Position numbers and translations under genes: made by a program. From Trichomonas vaginalis G3 (lineage: Eukaryota; Parabasalia; Trichomonadida; Trichomonadidae), in assembly GCF_026262505.1 (NCBI RefSeq), contig NC_067204.1, positions 6,233,797 through 6,297,796 on the forward strand: DNA of 64,000 nt. Reading direction: 5' to 3'. The notes beneath the pieces are model-generated. The model was not told where the DNA came from, searched no databases, and was given only the letters and a program-made list of their open reading frames with translations. Positions within the stretch are counted from its first letter, which is position 1, and each line of letters starts with the position of its first letter. This document shows positions 38,691-47,398 of this stretch, in pieces.

Positions 38691-40298
38691 ATGTACGCCG
38701 CTCAGAATATAACGCCAACAGTTTTGGATGCTATGAATGGAAATGTTTCCGAATGGTATAACGAATGCGACAATGCCATTAGAAGGTCAGAAATAGTTCC
38801 TGGAACTTACGAATATACAACTGCTGTTTCTTATGGAAATGTAGGTGAGTTTGGAGAAGGTTCTTCAACAACAGTAGATATTGCTTGCGACAGGTTTCAT
38901 ATTATTTCTATTGACAACTCTTTCTTATACGTGGAACAAGACATTGAAATAAAACCTTCTGCCAAGTTGTCTGACAAGAAAGGTTGCAATGGAATTTTCT
39001 ATGTCGGATACCAATATGCTCCAGAAGTTTTTATGGGATATAAGATATATTCTAACTCTGACTTAGTTCAAACAGTAACATGGGCAAACTATGAATGGTT
39101 CGCTTTGAGAAACTCAGTACAACCACAAGCTAGAGAACAAACAGACCAATATGCAACTATTGAGAAAATAAGAAGACTTGACCCTAACGTTCCAGGAGTT
39201 TATGTTGACCTTTCTGGACAAACTGCAGCAGCAGTAACCAAAGTAAAACTGAAACTTAGAGTTCCTTTGTCATCTTTCCTCATCTTCAGGTTTTTAAGAT
39301 ACTTGCCAAACTGGGCAGGAAAAATTTCTATCGAACTTACTCCAAGCAAAAATAACTTAGTCATTGCACCAACACAAGACCCATTCACTATTACAGACGT
39401 AGAGGGAACAAATAAAACGTCATTCGCCGAATTTTGCAAAGACAAAGTTGACTTAGACTTTGGTTTCTCAAACTTCAACACTGAAGTAAACTATTATTTC
39501 AATGCTGCTGGAACTGCTTGGGACCCAGTTAAGTTCACATGCGAAAAGTTTGAATGCAAGAGAATAGAAAGCAGACTTGCAGTCTATATGTTGGACCCAG
39601 ATATTTCAAATGCTTTAGCTGCCAAATATATTGCAGTTCCACTTATGTTCCCTATACACCAAATATCTGTCAAAGACTTTGCAGGTGAAGTTGGAAACCA
39701 AAGTGCTGACCCAGGTGCAAGAACAGATATTGCTTTAACAACTGCAATGAAACATGCAGATACTATGTTTGTACTGTTCAGACGAACTATAAATGACTAT
39801 TCTTGCTTCTACAACCCTGGTATTAAATACCATATAAACATAGATGGCAAATACTATCCAAGAGAAGAATATTCTACAGTTGAGGATATGAGGTCATACA
39901 ACTTGACATTAGATGCTATGAACTTTAACAACAACTTCACAACAACCATTAACCCTGAAATGCAAAGTTCTATTATGCCATATGTGAAAGTATGGACTCA
40001 TACAGGAGCTCAAAAAACTCAATATACAAATGGAGACCGTTCAAACTTTTGGCTTGGCATTCCATTTGCTGACTCAGAAGACTTTATGGGTGGTATTTCA
40101 ACTGTTGGTACAGTTCAAATACAATATACTGGTGACAGAGACGGTCCAGATGAATTGAAAGCAAAGAAGTTTACAAAACCAATAGCACTTTTCACGGAAG
40201 ATGCTCTTTTGAAGATTCGTTCGATGAAACCTGCTGGAGCTCCTCAGATTGGTATAACGACAGCTTCCATCGAGCAGATTTTGGCAGCAGGTCAGTAA
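38691..40298 (+). CDS. Major capsid protein (double jelly-roll type)
   Basis: The 535-residue product fits Polinton major capsid proteins in length and in strand pattern: an early GIFYVGYQYAPEVFMGYKIY, then VKLKLRVPLSSFLIFRFLRY, LPNWAGKISIELTPSKNNL, and a second half with the FRRTINDYSCF and YKIHINIDGKYYP-like region. In this family two jelly rolls build hexon-like trimers of an icosahedral shell. It heads the usual capsid-minor capsid-ATPase order. The frame is open. The call rests on pattern and context. Confidence 0.75.
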   Translation: MYAAQNITPTVLDAMNGNVSEWYNECDNAIRRSEIVPGTYEYTTAVSYGNVGEFGEGSSTTVDIACDRFHIISIDNSFLYVEQDIEIKPSAKLSDKKGCNGIFYVGYQYAPEVFMGYKIYSNSDLVQTVTWANYEWFALRNSVQPQAREQTDQYATIEKIRRLDPNVPGVYVDLSGQTAAAVTKVKLKLRVPLSSFLIFRFLRYLPNWAGKISIELTPSKNNLVIAPTQDPFTITDVEGTNKTSFAEFCKDKVDLDFGFSNFNTEVNYYFNAAGTAWDPVKFTCEKFECKRIESRLAVYMLDPDISNALAAKYIAVPLMFPIHQISVKDFAGEVGNQSADPGARTDIALTTAMKHADTMFVLFRRTINDYSCFYNPGIKYHINIDGKYYPREEYSTVEDMRSYNLTLDAMNFNNNFTTTINPEMQSSIMPYVKVWTHTGAQKTQYTNGDRSNFWLGIPFADSEDFMGGISTVGTVQIQYTGDRDGPDELKAKKFTKPIALFTEDALLKIRSMKPAGAPQIGITTASIEQILAAGQ

Positions 40299-40611
40299 GT
40301 TGTTCTTGAACTGACTTCTCTCCGTCAAATATTGACAGTACGCCAGTTTTGACATAAAATTGTATTATAAACTTACCTTTAGAAATATCTGTAAGTTTTG
40401 TTGTTATATTTTTGTCTGCTTCAAGAACTTTCACCATTTCAGTTATACCAACTTTCTTTGCTTTATGAAAATATTTTGGTTCAGCAAAGACTGCTATTCT
40501 ATAACATTTTCCATTGTTTGTATAAAGAACTATTCTGTCGATGTATTTGTATTGTTTGTGTGTGTAAACTTTGTTCTGCTTCAATTCGAAGAGATACTCG
40601 AATACGTCCAT
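40192..40611 (-). CDS. Unknown protein, 139 aa, overlapping the capsid 3' end
   Basis: The product MDVFEYLFELKQNKVYTHKQ continues with mixed strands and helices (IDRIVLYTNNGKCYRIAVFA, ISKGKFIIQFYVKTGVLSIF). It converges on the major capsid gene and overlaps its last 107 bases in antisense. The first 100 residues look like a real globular protein; the overlapping tail is less convincing. No family recognised. Confidence 0.45.
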   Translation of the reverse strand: MDVFEYLFELKQNKVYTHKQYKYIDRIVLYTNNGKCYRIAVFAEPKYFHKAKKVGITEMVKVLEADKNITTKLTDISKGKFIIQFYVKTGVLSIFDGEKSVQEQLTDLLPKSARWKLSLYQSEELQQVSSNESSKEHLP

Positions 40612-40629
40612 CTTTTTATTCTAAGTAAA

Positions 40630-41208
40630 ATGTCATTTCCGAAAAATAGAAGCGTAAGTGTTTCAAAAGGTTTAATGGCGGTGGCAGATGTGAAGTTAAA
40701 TTCACCAACTCAAACAAACAGTCAAAGTGTTGTTGTCAATGTCAAAGAAAGAGATGTTGAAGTGGGGAAACCATACGAAGACGAAGATGGTATAACAATA
40801 GTTCCTGTAAAAGAACCAACATATCCTGAAGTTAGCAGAGACTTAAGTTCTGTTGCAGATATTCGAAACGACTACATGCAACTTAAAGACAAACTTAAAA
40901 CTCAGGAGAAGATTTGTCAAGCTTTAGGTATAATGTTAAACTTGGTCGAACACAACCCTGTAAAAGTGAACTCATATGTCATTGCACCTCATGAAGTTTT
41001 GAAAGAACTATTGAAACTTTTGACAGAGGCAGACGATATAAACATCAAAGAAATAGAACCCGACATTGCTTGCTGTGGTGTTTCATACAATGTCATTGAC
41101 AAGATATACGTTATGAAAGGAGGTGAAACGTTGAACTTAAAATATAGTTTCCCAGACGTCATAAAAATATTTGACGACCACAACATTTCATTAAAATTTA
41201 CTTGCTAA
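40630..41208 (+). CDS. Unknown protein of the virion block, 192 aa
   Basis: I start at ATG 40630 (MSFPKNRSVSVSKGLMAVAD) because the open frame upstream lies antisense to the divergent 139-aa gene. It has a serine/valine-rich N-terminus, a coiled coil (LKDKLKTQEKICQALGIMLN) and a compact C-terminal domain. It ends 4 bases before the next gene, with TAAGTAAATG at the junction. No family recognised. Confidence 0.55.
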   Translation: MSFPKNRSVSVSKGLMAVADVKLNSPTQTNSQSVVVNVKERDVEVGKPYEDEDGITIVPVKEPTYPEVSRDLSSVADIRNDYMQLKDKLKTQEKICQALGIMLNLVEHNPVKVNSYVIAPHEVLKELLKLLTEADDINIKEIEPDIACCGVSYNVIDKIYVMKGGETLNLKYSFPDVIKIFDDHNISLKFTC

Positions 41209-41212
41209 GTAA

Positions 41213-42019
41213 ATGGCAGAAGACACAATGGTTTATACTATTACGACTAAAAACCCTGAGTCATATAATTCTATAACAACAAACTTACAAAGTCCTCAAG
41301 GACGATATTGTAAACTAACCTTAAACACAATGACGACTAAAGCTTGTTTTGCTCTTTTGACACCAGAAGATTTTATTGTTGTGAATGGTAAAAAATACTC
41401 CTTTGAAGATACTTACTCAGATATACCACCAACAGGTTTTGTTGACTTATTTAATACTTTAAGGACGGATGTAACATGTGCTGCAACTAGAGCAGGTTTC
41501 ATTATGTTTGGATGTCCGACTGAGTTTACTATAAACGATATGAGCTATAATACAAAACTTATATCTGGTTTTTACTACCAACAGTTTCCTATAACAGGAA
41601 AAGGTGTCATACAAGGTTTGTCTGTTCCATTGACTTTAAGTACACCTATTTTATATATTGTTTCAAACTTAGGTTCAAAGTGCTATTCGAATGTCGACAG
41701 AAACTACTATGACCAAAAGATACTCATGCGTATAAACAACACTTTCTCTGCTGGTTTGCCTATTGTTCATTCGAATGCAGAGTTTTCAGCTTTAGTAAAC
41801 TCAAACACTTTAGCAAACATAAACTTAACCTTAGTTGACGCAAACTTTGTTCCTGTAAAACTTTTATGTCCTATGTATTTGTCAATGACGGCAGAAAGTT
41901 TCGAATTGGAAGATGCAACTGGTGAAAGTATTGTACTACAAGAACAACTTCAACAACAAATAGCTCAAGAACAACAAATGCAACAAATGGAACAAATGCA
42001 ACAACAAAGTCAAGAATAA
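41213..42019 (+). CDS. Minor capsid (penton-like, single jelly-roll) protein
   Basis: Late in the 268-residue product comes ILMRINNTFSAGLPIVHSNA, ALVNSNTLANINLTLVDANF and VPVKLLCPMYLSMTAES. This is the closing-strand pattern of Polinton minor capsid (penton) proteins, in which a line about the lower-dimension variable part (xLxxINxxLVDANxxPVxL) is characteristic. Such pentamers close the icosahedral vertices. A glutamine-rich tail follows (QQQIAQEQQMQQMEQMQQ). Its place downstream of the major capsid gene supports the call. Confidence 0.6.
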   Translation: MAEDTMVYTITTKNPESYNSITTNLQSPQGRYCKLTLNTMTTKACFALLTPEDFIVVNGKKYSFEDTYSDIPPTGFVDLFNTLRTDVTCAATRAGFIMFGCPTEFTINDMSYNTKLISGFYYQQFPITGKGVIQGLSVPLTLSTPILYIVSNLGSKCYSNVDRNYYDQKILMRINNTFSAGLPIVHSNAEFSALVNSNTLANINLTLVDANFVPVKLLCPMYLSMTAESFELEDATGESIVLQEQLQQQIAQEQQMQQMEQMQQQSQE

Positions 42020-42047
42020 AAAAAATATTTTTTTTATTTTTATAAAA
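42020..42047 (+). promoter_or_regulatory. A/T box leader of element genes
   Basis: AAAAAATATT followed by ATTTTTATAAAAATG directly before an ATG. The same box precedes the polymerase genes on the minus strand (6918-6946 and 52612-52641), with variants before 46384, 13715 and 58428. It is unlike the Inr start used by host genes. Confidence 0.5.
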
Positions 42048-43279
42048 ATGTACAGAATAGATGTTTCAGATTTTTATGACTTCCAAGCATTCAGAAATAT
42101 GTGTCCATTTAGAGACTTAACAAAGCAGTCGAGAATTTGAAACGTTTAGTCATTTATGTTGACTCTGCCCAGAATGTTATGTCATGAAGAATGGGATGTT
42201 GTCTTTAACAAACCAAGAGCAACAATAGTTTCAGAACAAGAATGTAGACAGAAACTTAAGAAAATAAAAGTCGTACAAGTTGGCATGAAGATGTTAGATG
42301 CTTGGATATCTTATTGTCAAAGTTAGAAGATTTTTCAGTTCGTGTATAAAGTTCTATACACCATCTCCAAACTTCTATTCTATCTTCACTGGATATAAAT
42401 ACGAACAAGTAGAATGGAAAGAAAATGTTATAGAAGCTTGGTTAGACCATGTCAAAGAAATTATATGCAATGGAAACGAAAGAGTCTATGAGTATATCTT
42501 ATGTTGGTTTGCAAACATCTTACAACATCCAAGTGCTAAGAATGAAACTGCTCTCATTATAATTGGAAAACAAGGAACTGGTAAAATACTTCTTTACAGA
42601 TATTTGTGCAAACTGTTAGAAAGGTTATTCGAATCCGAATATGACAAACTTAGAAAACATCTGGGCAAGTTTAAACTCCTCAATAGAGAATATGAAACTT
42701 ATAGTTTGCAATGAACTTCAAAGTATAGATACAACAAAAGTTTTGAACTCAGATGCTTTGAAGAGTCTTATAACAGATAAAGTTGGAGTTGTTGAAAGAA
42801 AATATAAAGACCAAAGAGTTTGTGAAATGTTGCAAACTTCATTATGGTTTCAAACAATGCTGTTCCGATGAAGTTAGAAAGTTCTGACAGAAGATATGTA
42901 GTTGTCAGAACGTCAGATTCTCATATGCAAGATACAGAATATTTTGACGACTTAGCAGAAACTTTGACATCTGACTTTTACAACCACTTGTTCTCATATT
43001 CATGACATTAGATATTTCAAAGTTCAATCCAAGACAAATTCCACATACCGAAGAGAGACAAACATTGTTAGAACAAACAAGAGTGTATATGAACTGTTCA
43101 TAGATGAAACTGACTTTGTGTCATTAGATGAAAGGTCTTTATATGATGAATATAAACAATATTGTCAAGAATATGGTTATATGGCAGCTTCTAAACGAAC
43201 ATTCTTGGCAAATGTCAAAAAGTCTTTTAGATGTTCAGAACGGCGTATATACAAAGAAAATTTTATGAGTAAATTTTAA
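42048..43279 (+). pseudogene. SF3-type (D5-like) helicase, broken
   Basis: Recognisable parts are YILCWFANILQHPSAKNETA, a Walker A site in IIGKQGTGK, a Walker B/NE-type region, and a late segment resembling the sensor and arginine-finger part of D5-like superfamily 3 helicases (SDRRYVVVRTSD). Such helicases unwind DNA for replication in large DNA viruses and some Polintons. The gene is broken, with several breaks. It lies between the minor capsid gene and the ATPase. Confidence 0.7.
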
Positions 43280-43309
43280 AAAAAATATTTTTTTATCCGA
43301 TAGAAAAAG

Positions 43310-43706
43310 ATGATGAAATTCATCTCAGTCAACAAGTACATGTCAGGACTTAAAGAAGAACTAGACCCATTCGCTTATTTGAATGTTACTTCTACCATTT
43401 TGAAAAGTCTACATTTGACAAAGTTGGAACATCGAACCAGTTAAGTTTGCTATTGTGACTAAAAATGGTGCGAAATTTGAAGACTTAGACATAAAAGGTT
43501 TGTTAGCAGTCAAAGAAAATTTTGACAGAAGGTTCTCAAACCTTAAAGAAGGCAAAGCATACAAACTTGTTATACCTTATGAACCAAAGAAAGCAGACGA
43601 CTATGAATATTATGAGTCTAAGATAGTTGAAGTTCAAGGTAAATTGGGTAAAAAGATTTTAGAGTCTAAGCCAGTGTTTGCTCCTAAAGAGGAAGAGAAA
43701 CATTGA
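43310..43706 (+). pseudogene. Unknown Polinton gene, broken
   Basis: The start MMKFISVNKYMSGLKEEL and a later open part (LDIKGLLAVKENFDRRFSNL to FAPKEEEKH) look coding. It appears broken about once. A basic/acidic small protein of about 130 residues would result in the family; no domain recognised. It converges on the lysine-rich gene that follows. Confidence 0.4.
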
Positions 43707-43743
43707 CATTGACCAGAAATGTTCTAAAAATAAAATTTTATTT

Positions 43744-44120
43744 TTACATGTCAAATTTCTTTTTCTCTGGCTCTGGCTCTGGTCTTCTTCTCTTCTACTT
43801 TTCTTTTCTTTTTTTCTTTCTTTTCTCTCTTCTTCTTCTTTTCTGGTGGAGTTATGTCAAATTTCTCAGAACCATATTTATGTAAAAGTTCTTTGTCCTT
43901 TAATAGCTCTTCTATTCTGTTTTCTATTTCATCTCAAGAACAGCGCATGTGCTTCTTTGCATTCTAAGAACTTTTGTTGGACTTCATCTTTCCAATCGGC
44001 GTCATCTCTGTCAACAAGTCTGTCATTGACAAATTTTAAGACTGCTCTTTGTAATGTTTTATGGTTCTTGTCATATTCCCAGAAACAGAACTTTAGAACA
44101 AATTCCCTTTCTTGTTTACA
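43744..44120 (-). pseudogene. Lysine/glutamate-rich Polinton gene, broken
   Basis: Minus-strand reading shows a helical stretch (EYDKNHKTLQRAVLKFVNDR) and a C-terminal end rich in K, E and EPEP before a stop near 43744. It is broken, with about two breaks. It diverges from the ATPase gene. Function unknown. Confidence 0.35.
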
Positions 44121-44134
44121 CTATGTAAGATTTT

Positions 44135-45112
44135 ATGGTCGACAGATGTTTTGCTGTCGAAAAGCTTGTCTCGAATATAGATAGCGAAATCGCTAGACAT
44201 TTCCTAAAAGATAAAATTTTTAATTTTTCTAAAAATATGTTAGAAAAAAAGTTTGCTGACATTGACAAGAAATTTGAGAATGTTTTAAACAAGAACAAGA
44301 GGAAGTTGGAAAATGCTCAGATAAAACCCATACATGAAAAGTTCTTATTTGCTCAGAATGGTATAACAGGTCTAATCGCACCACCTGGGTCGGGTAAGAC
44401 TTTCACTTATCTTAAAATGGCTGCACAACAACAAGAACTAGATGAGAAGAACCCATTCTATGAGTTAGTTGTTATTTGTAGTACTTCTGGTCAATTTGAC
44501 CAAACCGTCAATTCGTTCAAAGATATTATAAAGAAGTCTAAGTTAGTATGTATAAAAGACTCTGAGTTGTTAGATTGGATAAAGAAGTACCAAAGAAGAG
44601 TTTTGAAGTACAATGCTATAAATGAGTATGTCAATTCGAAGTTTAAAGACCCAAATGAGGAAATGCAGAGAATATTAGAGAAGAAACACTTCAGAAACAA
44701 ACAGAAAGAGATAGAATACATTTCGAAGAAATTGCAATCTTACGATTGGAAGACTTACCCTCATAGATGTCTTCTTATCTTAGATGACTTTGCTTCTCAT
44801 CCTTTGTTAAAGAATAGAGAACAAGACATGTGTCGAATTCTTAAGAAGCTCAGACACTTTAACATCTCAGTTGTCATTTGTGTACAGACAGCAAAGAGTT
44901 TAAGTAAGGATGTAAAGAGAATACTTACTGATATCATACTTTTCCCTGGATTGTCCGAAGACGATTTCATGGAACTTATGAAAGAGTCCATGGCAGGTAA
45001 GTTTGACAGACATGAACTATGGGAGAAGTACAAAGTCATACAAGACCCTCATACTTCTTTCAGAATTCACATCTACGCGAACAAAGTTCAAATTGTAAAA
45101 AGTCAAGCTTAA
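44135..45112 (+). CDS. A32/FtsK-like genome-packaging ATPase
   Basis: Residues about 75-95 hold a Walker A site (GLIAPPGSGKTFTYLKMAA) and about 210 a Walker B (HRCLLILDDFASH); a sensor-like VVICVQTAKSLS follows. This matches the A32/FtsK-type packaging ATPase that fills capsids of Polintons, adenovirus-like elements and NCLDV. The frame is open, 325 residues; a later ATG near 44238 (MLEKKFADIDKK) is a possible alternative start. It closes the capsid block. Confidence 0.75.
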   Translation: MVDRCFAVEKLVSNIDSEIARHFLKDKIFNFSKNMLEKKFADIDKKFENVLNKNKRKLENAQIKPIHEKFLFAQNGITGLIAPPGSGKTFTYLKMAAQQQELDEKNPFYELVVICSTSGQFDQTVNSFKDIIKKSKLVCIKDSELLDWIKKYQRRVLKYNAINEYVNSKFKDPNEEMQRILEKKHFRNKQKEIEYISKKLQSYDWKTYPHRCLLILDDFASHPLLKNREQDMCRILKKLRHFNISVVICVQTAKSLSKDVKRILTDIILFPGLSEDDFMELMKESMAGKFDRHELWEKYKVIQDPHTSFRIHIYANKVQIVKSQA

Positions 45113-45127
45113 AAAATAAAGAGTTTT

Positions 45128-45210
45128 GGCGACCAGGGTTTTTTCACTACTCGCTGTTCTTCACGATTTTCCGAGGGAAGCAAGCATATGAGGAAATTCA
45201 TGAAATTTCA
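45128..45210 (-). other. Scrap of KilA-N gene after the ATPase
   Basis: GATTTTCCGAGGGAAGCAAG and CATATGAGGAAATTC closely match the KilA-N-like gene of copy 1 (about 445-490, coding EEFPYMIASLGK). Only this scrap is left here, immediately before a 48-nt module, suggesting that a cassette replaced a KilA-N gene. Confidence 0.5.
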
Positions 45211-45236
45211 TACGGAATTCAATAAAAATAATGTTT

Positions 45237-45463
45237 AGGTGAAGAGGTGAGATTTCACCTCTTTTTTCACCTCTTTTTTCACCTCAGTTATTTTATAAGC
45301 GTTTCACATGGTAAACGTTATTTTTTAAATTTTGTGAAAACTCAACGGTTTGACACAAGCCCTAAAAATTATTTTACTCAGAATTTTGTTGCTGAATTCA
45401 ATAAAAATAATGTTTAGGTGAAGAGGTGAGATTTCACCTCTTTTTTCACCTCTTTTTTCACCT
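45237..45463 (+). repeat. Two palindromic modules (family 3), 45237-45284 and 45416-45463
   Basis: Each is exactly 48 nt: AGGTGAAG, AGGTGAGA, TTTCACCTCTTT twice, TTTCACCT. Both are preceded by GAATTCAATAAAAATAATG and followed by a TTATTTTATAAGCG flank. The second lies against the stop codon of the 304-aa gene. Confidence 0.9.
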
Positions 45464-45469
45464 GTTATT

Positions 45470-46384
45470 TTATAAGCGTTTTACATGAATTGTATGATGT
45501 ATATTTGAAATCCTAAACAATTTCGTAGCTTCTATTTCTTCTTTTAGTACATCGAATGTTTTCACAATGTCGAATGTTTCTTTATATTTCTTCTTGACAT
45601 CTGAAAGAAGGAAATCTTCTGCTGTTGGATAGTTTTTGTTTAGAAATGTCAACATGTCCATTTTATCTTCTGCTGGTTTCTCTGCTTCTTTCTTTAAGTC
45701 AGCATAGTCGTTTCGCATACGTTCTATCTCTTTGACAGAATAGTTATATTTCCTCATTGCTGCTTTACATTTTGAACATTGTGGGTTCATTTTAGCATTG
45801 TACATTGAAATCTTACCTGCAAGTATGACTAAGGCGTCAATGGTTTTCTTTAACTCAAAAGTTACTGGTTTTATCTGTTCGTTCCATACCTTACCTCTTT
45901 TATCTTTATCTCTTATCTGCCATACACATTTTGCAACTAACGAAACAAAGTTGTCGTAGGTCTTAAATTCTTCAGATTTGTAAAGGTCAGAAATATTTTT
46001 ATAAACCATGTCGCAATCTTTGTCCATAACTTTGTGGTTGCAATGAAATCCAAGAAACTCATAGTTAACCTTACGTATGAACTTCTTTATTTCTACTGAG
46101 TCAGTTGCTTTGACTTCTATTTCATCGAATTCTGGAATAGTGAGCTTTTGTTGTTGTATTTCAGGAAGTTTAGGTAAATGGTCAATAATGTCCTGCATTT
46201 CATAAAGATACTGTTCATTTGTTTCATCTTTCGCACTACAGTCTAAATTATTTGTTAAAAGTTCTTGCTTTATCTTCTGGATTTCTGTTTCGAAAGTATA
46301 TGAAGAAGGAATGAAGCTTTTCATCTCTACTAACATAGAAGTTGGGTTCATGACTAACGAGTTTGGTGCTGTTGTTGCTAACAT
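45470..46384 (-). CDS. Unknown cassette protein, 304 aa
   Basis: I start at ATG 46382-46384 (MLATTAPNSLVMNPTSMLVE); the open frame upstream is repeat DNA. The product is helical and charged, with FLGFHCNHKVMDKDCDMVYK and NPQCSKCKAAMRKYNYSVKE. The CSKC pair, together with CNH and DC, could bind zinc, but no family was recognised. The gene is framed by two plus-oriented modules at its 3' side and two inverted modules at its 5' side, so it looks like the cargo of a cassette. The A/T box leader precedes it. Confidence 0.6.
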   Translation of the reverse strand: MLATTAPNSLVMNPTSMLVEMKSFIPSSYTFETEIQKIKQELLTNNLDCSAKDETNEQYLYEMQDIIDHLPKLPEIQQQKLTIPEFDEIEVKATDSVEIKKFIRKVNYEFLGFHCNHKVMDKDCDMVYKNISDLYKSEEFKTYDNFVSLVAKCVWQIRDKDKRGKVWNEQIKPVTFELKKTIDALVILAGKISMYNAKMNPQCSKCKAAMRKYNYSVKEIERMRNDYADLKKEAEKPAEDKMDMLTFLNKNYPTAEDFLLSDVKKKYKETFDIVKTFDVLKEEIEATKLFRISNIHHTIHVKRL

Positions 46385-46457
46385 GTTCTTACAATAAAAA
46401 TAAAAAAATATTTTTTTAAAAAAACCAACTTTATTTTTTATTTCGGGAAAACTCATG

Positions 46458-46633
46458 AGGTGAAAAAACAGGTGAAAAAAGAGGTGAAATCTCACCTCTT
46501 CACCTAAACATTATTTTTGGGTCATTTACGCTCATTACGATGAAGTTTCGACAAAACATTTACGATGAAATCATGAAAATTCATGAGGTGAAAAAACAGG
46601 TGAAAAAAGAGGTGAAATCTCACCTCTTCACCT
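46458..46633 (-). repeat. Two palindromic modules (family 3), inverted, 46458-46505 and 46586-46633
   Basis: Both are 48 nt and reverse complements of those at 45237 and 45416, apart from one unit with CAGGTG for GAGGTG. They are separated by TTTTTGGGTC and a CATTTACGATGAAATCATG stretch that also occurs in the left arm of the element. Confidence 0.9.
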
Positions 46634-46711
46634 AAACATTATTTTTGGTGTAAATTTATGACAAAATTCAAATTGTAAAAAGTCAAGCTTGAAAAATCTA
46701 AGTGTTTAGTC

Positions 46712-46891
46712 TTAGTAAGATGGTAGCTTCTTAAAGCAAATACCATTGCTGAGTTTTATGTACGTGAAGAGAAGTACAATGAATTCAATTACGAGTACAA
46801 TTGCAATGACAACTAAGGCAACTATTTTTGTCTTTTGCCAGCAAGGGTACTTCTTCTCTTCCAATGGTTCGGCAGAACTATACTCACTCAT
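46712..46891 (-). CDS. Small single-pass membrane protein, 59 aa
   Basis: From MSEYSSAEPLEEKKYPCWQK a strong membrane helix follows (IVALVVIAIVLVIEFIVLLF), then a short tail ending CFKKLPSY. I prefer this ATG over one four codons upstream because MSEYS is a usual hydrophilic start. It is divergent from the next gene with about 40 bases between starts. Function unknown. Confidence 0.5.
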   Translation of the reverse strand: MSEYSSAEPLEEKKYPCWQKTKIVALVVIAIVLVIEFIVLLFTYIKLSNGICFKKLPSY

Positions 46892-46934
46892 GAGAAATGC
46901 CAAAACGGTTTAATAGAAAAAGTGTCATTTTTTC

Positions 46935-47129
46935 ATGTCCGAAGACTCGAAGGTGCAACACTTCCAAAATACCGACGAACTCAGAAGAGCAGCATGGCAG
47001 TATCTTCTTGACAACTTCTTTGAGTTCTCCAGGTACACCTTGGAAAATGCTGAAGAACTCCGACACAGAGAATTTGGAGAAATTGCACTCCAATACTACC
47101 TTGACAAACAAAGGGTAAACAAAGGGTAA
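46935..47129 (+). CDS. Small helical protein, 64 aa
   Basis: The product MSEDSKVQHFQNTDELRRAA is wholly helical (WQYLLDNFFEFSRYTLENAE). Upstream GTGTCATTTTTTC is an Inr-type start with 7-8 bases to the ATG. It belongs to a run of small accessory genes between the cassette and the iteron region. No family recognised. Confidence 0.5.
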   Translation: MSEDSKVQHFQNTDELRRAAWQYLLDNFFEFSRYTLENAEELRHREFGEIALQYYLDKQRVNKG

Positions 47130-47169
47130 AATAAGACTAAAAACTTAACGTTTAAAAAGTGACATTTTT

Positions 47170-47370
47170 ATGAGCTCCGAGTCACCGAGAAAACTTGGTC
47201 AGATGTTAGCAGCTTACTTCCCTGAGGAGGATGGAAGCGTTACATACGTAAGGTTCAAAAACAACGAACCTGGAATTGCGTACCAAATTCGCAATTACAT
47301 GACCATGGAAGAGTACGAAAGGTTCCTACAAGAGAAACCAGCTCTAAACAACTCAGAAAAGAAAGAATAA
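47170..47370 (+). CDS. Small protein, 66 aa
   Basis: The product MSSESPRKLGQMLAAYFPEE has a short beta segment (SVTYVRFKNNEPGIAYQI) and a helical C-terminus ending NSEKKE. The leader AAAAAGTGACATTTTTATG is similar to that of its neighbours. No family recognised. Confidence 0.5.
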   Translation: MSSESPRKLGQMLAAYFPEEDGSVTYVRFKNNEPGIAYQIRNYMTMEEYERFLQEKPALNNSEKKE

Positions 47371-47398
47371 AAAGTTTAACTCGTAATTGTTTATTTTT

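Noticed and set aside
40360-40629. Upstream extension of the 192-aa gene
   Set aside because: Antisense to the 139-aa gene; ATG 40630 follows directly after it.
43678-44184. Plus-strand hydrophobic frame over the lysine-rich gene
   Set aside because: Antisense of a K/E-rich minus-strand gene.
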